Shown: positions 59,025 through 64,000 of the stretch, one piece after another
How the letters are laid out: every line of letters begins with the position of its first letter
Position numbering within the stretch: position 1 is the stretch's first letter
Assembly (NCBI RefSeq): GCF_000306965.1
Contig: NZ_JH976435.1
Span: 57,585 to 121,584 of the forward strand
Length of the DNA stretch: 64,000 bases
Direction: 5' to 3'
From: Amphibacillus jilinensis Y1
Lineage (GTDB): Bacteria > Bacillota > Bacilli > Bacillales > Amphibacillaceae
Notes under the pieces: model-generated
What the model was told of the DNA's origin: nothing
The model's database searches: none
What the model saw: only the letters and a program-made list of their open reading frames with translations
Made by a program: the position numbers and the translations under genes

Positions 59025-60497
59025 TTAAGTAAAAGGCTTCATTTCTTTAATAACATGTATAGTTTCTAATGTTACATCTTCTAAACCTTGAACGGGTAAG
59101 CCAACTTCAATATTTTTTTTAATGTAATCAAGATTTTCTTCAGTTATAATCTCCCCAGGAATGAAAATGGGTATTCCGGGTGGATAGATCATAATTGATT
59201 CTGCACTAATCCGCCCAACAGCTTCAGATAATTTAATGGTTTCCGTGTCCGCATAGAAAGCATCGCGTGGAGACATGCTTAAAGCTGGTATTTCAGATAT
59301 ACTCACTTGAACTTGTCTCTCTACGGCATGATGCTTAAATGCATAAACTAAATCCTTTAAGGCGGTTAGTAAGGTGGATATGTGTTGATTGTGGTCCCCT
59401 GGTGTAATGATACACAAAATATTGTACATATCAGATAGCTCTACTTCAATTTGATAATGCTCTCTCAGCCAACTTTCTACATCATAACCTGTCACCCCTA
59501 ATTGTTTAACGGAGATTAAAATTTTTGTTGGGTCGTAATTGAAGGTAGCATCTGTACCTAATATTTCCTTTCCAGGGCAATAAAGATAGTTTAAATCATT
59601 AATTTGTTTACGTAAATCTTGGGCGCGTGTAATGGTTTCTGTTAATAAACGATGCCCATGGAGCGCCAATTGTTTTCGAGCAACGTCTAGTGATGCAAGT
59701 AAGAGATACGAAGTTGATGTGGTCGTTAACATCGATAGCACATTTTGAACACGCTCCTTAACAATTAACCCTTCTCGACCATTCAGAACAGAACTTTGCG
59801 TCAGGGATCCCCCTAACTTATGAACACTGGTTGCTGCTAAATCTGCTCCTGCTTCCATAGCTGAAAGTGGCAGATCTTCGTGAAAGTGGATATGAACGCC
59901 GTGTGCTTCATCGACAAGGACAGGTATGGCTTTTTTATGTGCGATTTCAACAATTTTCCTTAAATCAGCAGCTATGCCAAAATAGGTTGGATTTATAACA
60001 AATACTGCTTTTGCATCTGGATGTGCATCAAGTGCATGCTCGACTGAACGAGGGGTGATGCCATGAGCAATGCCAAGTGAAGTATCAAGCTCTGGGTGTA
60101 CAAAGATAGGGATGGCACCTGAGAATATAATAGCCGATGTCACTGATTTGTGTATGTTTCGAGGAACGATGATCTTGTCACCAGGCTGACATACACTTAA
60201 TACCATTGCCATAATGGGTGTACTTGTTCCTTGCACAGAAAAGAAGGTAAAATCAGCACCAAATGCTTGAGCAGCTAATTGCTCAGCTTCTTTAATAATC
60301 CCTTGTGGATGATGCAGATCATCAAGGGGACTAATATTAATTAAGTCAATCGATAAAGCATTGTCACCCATAAAGTTCTTAAAAGAAGGATCAATCCCTC
60401 TTCCGCTTTTATGACCAGGTATATGAAAAGCAAGCGGCTGTTGATTAATGTGTTGTAAAAGACCCGAAAATAAGGGTGTTTTTTCATGTTCTTGCAT
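59025..60497 (-). CDS. speA: Arginine decarboxylase (Orn/Lys/Arg decarboxylase family, short form)
   Basis: PLP enzyme making agmatine, the first step of polyamine synthesis in Bacilli. 490 residues, the usual length of B. subtilis SpeA. N-terminal FHIPGHKSGRGI, PLP-lysine segment ATSVHKLGGSLTQSSVLN, acidic DEAHGVHIHFHED, and a C-terminal Orn/Arg decarboxylase domain with YPPGIPIFIPGE. Substrate assigned by synteny with pdhD-speA-yktA. Lysine decarboxylase is an alternative. Confidence 0.9.
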   Translation of the reverse strand: MQEHEKTPLFSGLLQHINQQPLAFHIPGHKSGRGIDPSFKNFMGDNALSIDLINISPLDDLHHPQGIIKEAEQLAAQAFGADFTFFSVQGTSTPIMAMVLSVCQPGDKIIVPRNIHKSVTSAIIFSGAIPIFVHPELDTSLGIAHGITPRSVEHALDAHPDAKAVFVINPTYFGIAADLRKIVEIAHKKAIPVLVDEAHGVHIHFHEDLPLSAMEAGADLAATSVHKLGGSLTQSSVLNGREGLIVKERVQNVLSMLTTTSTSYLLLASLDVARKQLALHGHRLLTETITRAQDLRKQINDLNYLYCPGKEILGTDATFNYDPTKILISVKQLGVTGYDVESWLREHYQIEVELSDMYNILCIITPGDHNQHISTLLTALKDLVYAFKHHAVERQVQVSISEIPALSMSPRDAFYADTETIKLSEAVGRISAESIMIYPPGIPIFIPGEIITEENLDYIKKNIEVGLPVQGLEDVTLETIHVIKEMKPFT

Positions 60498-60608
60498 ATA
60501 ATTGACTCCTTTAATAAAATAATAATGCGATGAAGCAAAAAGATTATAGCAAAAATGATATCAAATAGCTAGTTAATTAAAGGATTTATCAATAGGAGGG
60601 GAAGCCAG

Positions 60609-60881
60609 GTGAATTTTCGTTTTCCGATCGATGACCGTTGGACAACGGAGGAGATTGTTGAAGTGGTTGAGTTTTTAGCGTTAATAGAGGAATGCTATCA
60701 TAAACCTATTACGTCAAAGGATATCTTGAATAAGTATCGTAAATTTAAACAAATTGTACCTAGTAAAAGTGAAGAAAAGACGATAGGAAGAGATTATGAA
60801 CGTGAGACAGGCTATTCATTATATCAAACCATAAAAAAGGCTAAAGAAAATAGTGATCAAACCATCAAAATGCAAAAATAA
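60609..60881 (+). CDS. yktA: UPF0223 family protein YktA
   Basis: 90 residues from GTG 60609 (GGAGGGGAAG upstream). FPIDDRWTTEEIVEVVEFLALIE and the DYERETGYSLYQTIKKA end match the UPF0223 family of small helical proteins. Function unknown. Order speA-yktA-yktB is conserved with B. subtilis. Confidence 0.9.
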   Translation: MNFRFPIDDRWTTEEIVEVVEFLALIEECYHKPITSKDILNKYRKFKQIVPSKSEEKTIGRDYERETGYSLYQTIKKAKENSDQTIKMQK

Positions 60882-60895
60882 CGATAGAGCTAAGC

Positions 60896-61197
60896 GAGGT
60901 TGGGACAAAAGTAAAAGACGTAAGATCAGTTGCGAATGATCCGTTTGTTTTGTGAATGGATTATTCGTCTTTATTATATTAAAACGAATGATATCAAATA
61001 GCTGAGGAAATATGCGACACTCTAGCGGGAACAGCACGAGCTGAAGATCCATTCAGTAAAGCGCTTTTGGCTTTACTGAATTAGCTGAAGCCGTGCCCGC
61101 AGAAAGGGAGTATATTTCCTCTGCGGGTATGTGATAAACCTACACATTCTAACATCATTCGTATTTGGAGAGCATATTTTTGTTGTGTCCCAGCCTC
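60896..61197 (+). repeat. 302-bp composite structured repeat with terminal inverted repeats
   Basis: Outer ends GAGGTTGGGACA and TGTCCCAGCCTC pair. Inside are GAGGAAATAT...ATATTTCCTC, GCGGGAACAGCACGAGCTGAA pairing (in part) with AGCTGAAGCCGTGCCCGC, and a perfect ATTCAGTAAAGC/GCTTTACTGAAT hairpin. The inner module is of a type I recognise as common between Bacillaceae genes. It fills the yktA-yktB gap. Confidence 0.8.
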
Positions 61198-61209
61198 ATT
61201 AATAATAGT

Positions 61210-61833
61210 CTATTGTTGAAGCGCGCGTTTACCAAGCTGATAAAGAGGTAAGAGTTGATCAAATGTTGATTTAATCTGCTCTAATAGGGCTTCACCAGAC
61301 AATTGATCGGCATCAGATTTACTAATATGTTTGCCAATTAAAAATTCAGCCTTCTTAACATCTCGAAAACGTTCTAGATCTTTATCCACTAGTGATTTCA
61401 CTGGTTTCGCAGCTTTATTCATATGATCAAAAGAAACCACGTAATCATTAGGCAATGCTTCAATATGATCTTGATACTTTAAAAATGTTTCAGCTATTTT
61501 AGACTTGGTAGGTAGTTCATAAATAAAAGCAAGCCATATAAATAAATGATCATCAAATAAACCAACCTGGAAGTGTGGATGTTTTTTATAGCCTCGCTTA
61601 TTATCAGCAATGGCTAACCAGGTATCATTAGGCGGGTTGACAGAACGTCGTGCATGTTTGGCGATATGTAGAAACATTTCATTTCCTAACTGACTAGCTA
61701 AATGATCTGTTAGTTCTGTACCTATTGCCTTAAATTTTGGTTGAATATGCTCTTGAATCGCATGCATTCTTTCAGCTAAGCCTTCAATATGAAAGATTTC
61801 AAAATCGCTATTGTTAAAGCTGTATTTGTCCAT
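61210..61833 (-). CDS. yktB: UPF0637 family protein YktB
   Basis: 207 residues. FNNSDFEIFHIEGLAERMHAIQ at the start, AKHARRSVNPPNDTWLAIADNKRGYKKHPHFQVGLF in the middle (split) fit the UPF0637 family, soluble proteins of unknown function. The gene runs opposite to its neighbours, as in B. subtilis. Start ATG 61833 follows AAGAAAGGTGTAAT. Confidence 0.93.
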   Translation of the reverse strand: MDKYSFNNSDFEIFHIEGLAERMHAIQEHIQPKFKAIGTELTDHLASQLGNEMFLHIAKHARRSVNPPNDTWLAIADNKRGYKKHPHFQVGLFDDHLFIWLAFIYELPTKSKIAETFLKYQDHIEALPNDYVVSFDHMNKAAKPVKSLVDKDLERFRDVKKAEFLIGKHISKSDADQLSGEALLEQIKSTFDQLLPLYQLGKRALQQ

Positions 61834-61962
61834 TTTCCATTACACCTTTCTTAACTAATAGTATATCTAATTTTAACATAATTATAATTAAATAGGTACA
61901 CAGATGCATAAAAGCGCAAATTTTGCTACACTATACCTAGAGTAACGGGAGGATGAATCATT

Positions 61963-62766
61963 ATGTCTACTTTCAAACAAGAGGCCGTATATCAACAAGC
62001 AAAAAAATGGGTAAAAGAAGCGGGGGCAATTATTCGCCAAGCTATTGATCAACCGAGAGAGGTCGACACAAAATCAGACGCTAATGATCTTGTGACAGAG
62101 ATGGATAAGAAGATCGAACAATTTTTTGCAGAAAATATAAGAGATACCTATCCAACAGATCGGATCTTGTCTGAAGAGGGATTTGGTGATGAAGTTAAGG
62201 ACTTAACAGGAACCGTGTGGATTATTGATCCGATTGATGGCACGATGAATTTTGTTCATCAAAAGCGGACCTTTTCAATTTCTTTGGCCGTTTATCATAA
62301 TGGAATCGGTGAAATTGGTTTCGTCTATGATGTAATGGCTGATATGCTATACCATGCCAAAAGAGGAGCGGGGGCTTATAAAAACGAAAAAAAATTAACC
62401 CCAATTGCTGATCATAAAAAACTATCTGAATCGATACTTATGCTTAACACTTTTTGGTGTACAAGCAACAATAAAGTAAATGATGAGAAAATAAGAAAAT
62501 TAGTTCAAAGCGTAAGAGGGACACGAACATATGGTTCTGCTGCTTTAGAATTTGCGTATTTAGCAGAAGGTATTGTAGACAGCTATATTTCTTTTAAACT
62601 ACACCCATGGGATTTAGCGGCAGGTGTTATCTTGTTCGATGAGGTCGGTGGCAAAACCGTTCAAGCAAATGGCAAGCCACTAACTTTTCTAAATCAAGAT
62701 CCTATGGTGTCGGCACATCCAGATATAATTGATCAAATAATTAATGACTACATTGAATTGAAATAA
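61963..62766 (+). CDS. suhB: Inositol monophosphatase family phosphatase (SuhB/YktC)
   Basis: Mg-dependent, lithium-sensitive-type phosphatase of 267 residues. Metal ligands: SEEGFGDE, WIIDPIDGTMNFVHQ, and the C-terminal WDLAAGVILFDEVGG. YktC of B. subtilis hydrolyses inositol-1-phosphate; the physiological substrate here is not known. ATG follows GGGAGGATG. Confidence 0.94.
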   Translation: MSTFKQEAVYQQAKKWVKEAGAIIRQAIDQPREVDTKSDANDLVTEMDKKIEQFFAENIRDTYPTDRILSEEGFGDEVKDLTGTVWIIDPIDGTMNFVHQKRTFSISLAVYHNGIGEIGFVYDVMADMLYHAKRGAGAYKNEKKLTPIADHKKLSESILMLNTFWCTSNNKVNDEKIRKLVQSVRGTRTYGSAALEFAYLAEGIVDSYISFKLHPWDLAAGVILFDEVGGKTVQANGKPLTFLNQDPMVSAHPDIIDQIINDYIELK

Positions 62767-62770
62767 CTTA

Positions 62771-62821
62771 AAAAGATGACGACTACTATATTATTGAATA
62801 TAGGGGTCGTCATCTTTTTTC
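62771..62821 (+). terminator. Terminator of suhB overlapping the ylaI 3' end
   Basis: AAAAGATGACGAC pairs with GTCGTCATCTTTT, then T run. The right arm is also the coding sequence for the Asp-Asp-Asp end of YlaI on the other strand, so one DNA segment does both jobs. Confidence 0.85.
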
Positions 62822-62997
62822 TCTTGATATAATTTGAAATTCCCTGTAGCATGGCGCATCTTTGTTTTTTTCTCTATACGCTCTGAGCAAGTTGGACATA
62901 AATATAAGTGCTTACGTCGATTACGTAATCGTTTAGCTAAGGGCGAATGATAATTAATTTGATTAACTGTATCACATATTGGACATTTAACATCCAT
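62791..62997 (-). CDS. ylaI: YlaI family zinc-ribbon protein
   Basis: 68 residues from ATG 62997 (GAGGTGACAG upstream; six earlier codons not used). CPIC and CPTC knuckles bind zinc; LAKRLRNRRKHLYLC and RHATGNFKLYQ match B. subtilis YlaI (DUF2197). Function unknown. Confidence 0.88.
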   Translation of the reverse strand: MDVKCPICDTVNQINYHSPLAKRLRNRRKHLYLCPTCSERIEKKTKMRHATGNFKLYQEKKDDDPYIQ

Positions 62998-63094
62998 AAC
63001 TGTCACCTCAAACAAACAAGCTATTATAAATTGATTGTTTACATTTTAGCATATCTAGACATGGAATGCTAACCTGTTCTACGTATCTTTTACT

Positions 63095-63255
63095 TTATCA
63101 CAGATAACCGTCCGTAAAACACCTACCTCACAATAGAGAACAGAAGTAAATCTATCTAAGTGGGAACTAACGCCGCTAATGGCCTGATCCACTCAACTAA
63201 CAATCAGTGGGAGAAGAGCGAAAACACCCACCGATTGAAGGAGCGTTTTATATGA
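63095..63255 (+). repeat. Dispersed structured repeat, copy I (fullest copy)
   Basis: TTATCACAGATAACCGTCCG, TAAAACACC, CACAATAGAGAACAGAAG, GCCGCTAATGGCCTGATCC, ACTCAACTAACAATCAGTGGG split, GAAGAGCGAAAACACCCACCG, ATTGAAGGAGCGTTTTAT. The CAATCAGTGGG / CCCACCGATTG stem and the TAAAAC / GTTTTA outer stem are both intact. Confidence 0.85.
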
Positions 63256-63420
63256 TCAGTGCATTGTTAAGCAATTGAAAGTATTAAAATAATATAAGTG
63301 GGCATAGTTACTAATAAATACTTATCACACATAAAAATGTTTGGATAGGGTCAAATCAGTGTGAAAGAAGTCGCTTTTTAAGGCTATACGAGAGGCATTG
63401 GTTCATATATCAATAAATAT

Positions 63421-63558
63421 TTGTTACGGATACCTGCTCGACAGAAATTAGAGAGCAGAGATAATCTATATAGGTGGAAGCTAACGGTTGCGATGCCTCA
63501 ACAGCCAATCCTAGGAAGAAGAGCGAAAGCGCCCGATGATTGAAGGTTCGTTCTATAC
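63421..63558 (+). repeat. Dispersed structured repeat, copy J
   Basis: TTGTTACGGATACCTGCTCG, AAATTAGAGAGCAGAGAT, GGTGGAAGCTAACGGTTGCG, CAACAGCCAATCCTAGGAAG, AGAGCGAAAGCGCCCGATGATT split, GAAGGTTCGTTCTATA. More diverged than copy I, 165 bp downstream of it in the ylaI-63643 gap. Confidence 0.75.
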
Positions 63559-63642
63559 CAAATCATGACTTGTCATTAATCATGTTTCACTTTGATAGAA
63601 ACGGGAATGAACTATATATCAATAAAGAAGAGGTGTTGCCAT

Positions 63643-63897
63643 ATGAAGAGAAAAGTGCTCATCGGTCTGATTGGAATAGGAACAACATTTGTGACTTATC
63701 AGCTATTGAATGATAAGCGTCAAGAACGAATAAAGAATAAATTTGTTAATTTTAAAAATGTATTAACTTTGAAAAGACACGATCATTTTCCAATAGAAGA
63801 AGCGGGAGACCCATTAAGTGATAATATCGAAAATGCAGATATGGTAAGTGAAGGTTCTTTATTTGGTGTTAATTACTTCAACGAGATTAAACAATAA
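63643..63897 (+). CDS. Small membrane-anchored protein of unknown function
   Basis: 84 residues from ATG 63643 (GAGGTG upstream; the longer frame from 63592 is not needed). One N-terminal helix (VLIGLIGIGTTFVTYQLL), then a basic stretch (NDKRQERIKNKF) and an acidic tail. The form recalls YtxH-like anchored proteins, but the family is not recognised. Confidence 0.65.
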   Translation: MKRKVLIGLIGIGTTFVTYQLLNDKRQERIKNKFVNFKNVLTLKRHDHFPIEEAGDPLSDNIENADMVSEGSLFGVNYFNEIKQ

Positions 63898-63912
63898 CAT
63901 AATATGAAAAAT

Positions 63913-64000
63913 GACGCCGGGACAAAAGCGTAACAAGATAAGAAAAATCCGAACATTAATGTCTGATACATGTAGCGCTTCGGTAAAACACTTCGCTTTC
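63913..64000 (+). repeat. Left end of another composite repeat, cut by the window edge
   Basis: GACGCCGGGACAAAAGCGTAA resembles the left end of the 302-bp repeat (GAGGTTGGGACAAAAGTAAA), and GTAAAACACTTCGCTTTC resembles its GTAAAGCGCTTTTGGCTTT hairpin. Confidence 0.6.

Overview
The window looks like a chromosomal segment of a low-GC, endospore-forming member of the Bacillaceae. Evidence for the spore former is a spoVAC-spoVAD-spoVAE cluster, a YhcN/YlaJ-type sporulation lipoprotein and a Spo0E-like phosphatase. The gene order ktrC-rnjA-rpoY-def-ykyA-pdhABCD-speA-yktA-yktB-suhB-ylaI matches the Bacillus subtilis chromosome. The genus cannot be settled from sequence alone; a facultatively anaerobic, halotolerant relative such as Amphibacillus or Gracilibacillus is a guess. 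I saw no rRNA, tRNA or CRISPR.

Region by region. 1-4.4 kb: an Aap-type general L-amino-acid ABC transporter (ATPase cut by the window edge, two long permeases, binding lipoprotein). 4.7-14.8 kb: a complete branched-chain amino acid block, ilvD then ilvB-ilvH-ilvC-leuA-leuB-leuC-leuD, all on the minus strand, with a T-box leader in front of ilvB and CodY-like boxes in front of ilvD. 15-17 kb: a DUF6884-like gene, an unknown small gene and a quinone-oxidoreductase-type dehydrogenase. 17.2-24.1 kb: spoVA genes, a signal peptidase operon (lepB, zinc-ribbon protein, trypsin-like protease, lipoprotein) and a Spo0E-like gene. 24.2-29.2 kb: the N-acetyl branch of lysine/diaminopimelate synthesis (patA, dapH, dapL) with ykyB and the CBS-domain gene darB. 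29.3-30.1 kb: an MscS channel.

30.6-43.4 kb is an accessory island unlike its surroundings. It holds a frameshifted Rgg-like regulator, an ISL3 remnant, a double-glycine-leader bacteriocin candidate with a small membrane partner, many small membrane proteins, an HEGGH membrane peptidase, duplicated and shuffled non-coding cassettes, and two apparently identical IS110-family elements, one of which cuts the end of a gene. A cysteine-less thioredoxin-like protein and a heterodimeric ABC exporter (43.5-47.2 kb) close it. I read it as a decayed and rearranged bacteriocin/immunity locus.

47.4-63.9 kb is conserved core: potassium-channel regulator, RNase J1, RNA polymerase epsilon, deformylase, YkyA lipoprotein, the pyruvate dehydrogenase operon with a Rex-like operator and a good sigma-A promoter upstream, a lipoprotein polysaccharide deacetylase, arginine decarboxylase and the ykt/suhB/ylaI genes.

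The main genome-scale observation is a family of about ten structured intergenic repeats (about 120-200 bp full length, about 50 bp in two internally deleted copies), all read in the same orientation and scattered through the core regions, plus a different 302-bp composite repeat whose next copy begins at the right edge of the window.
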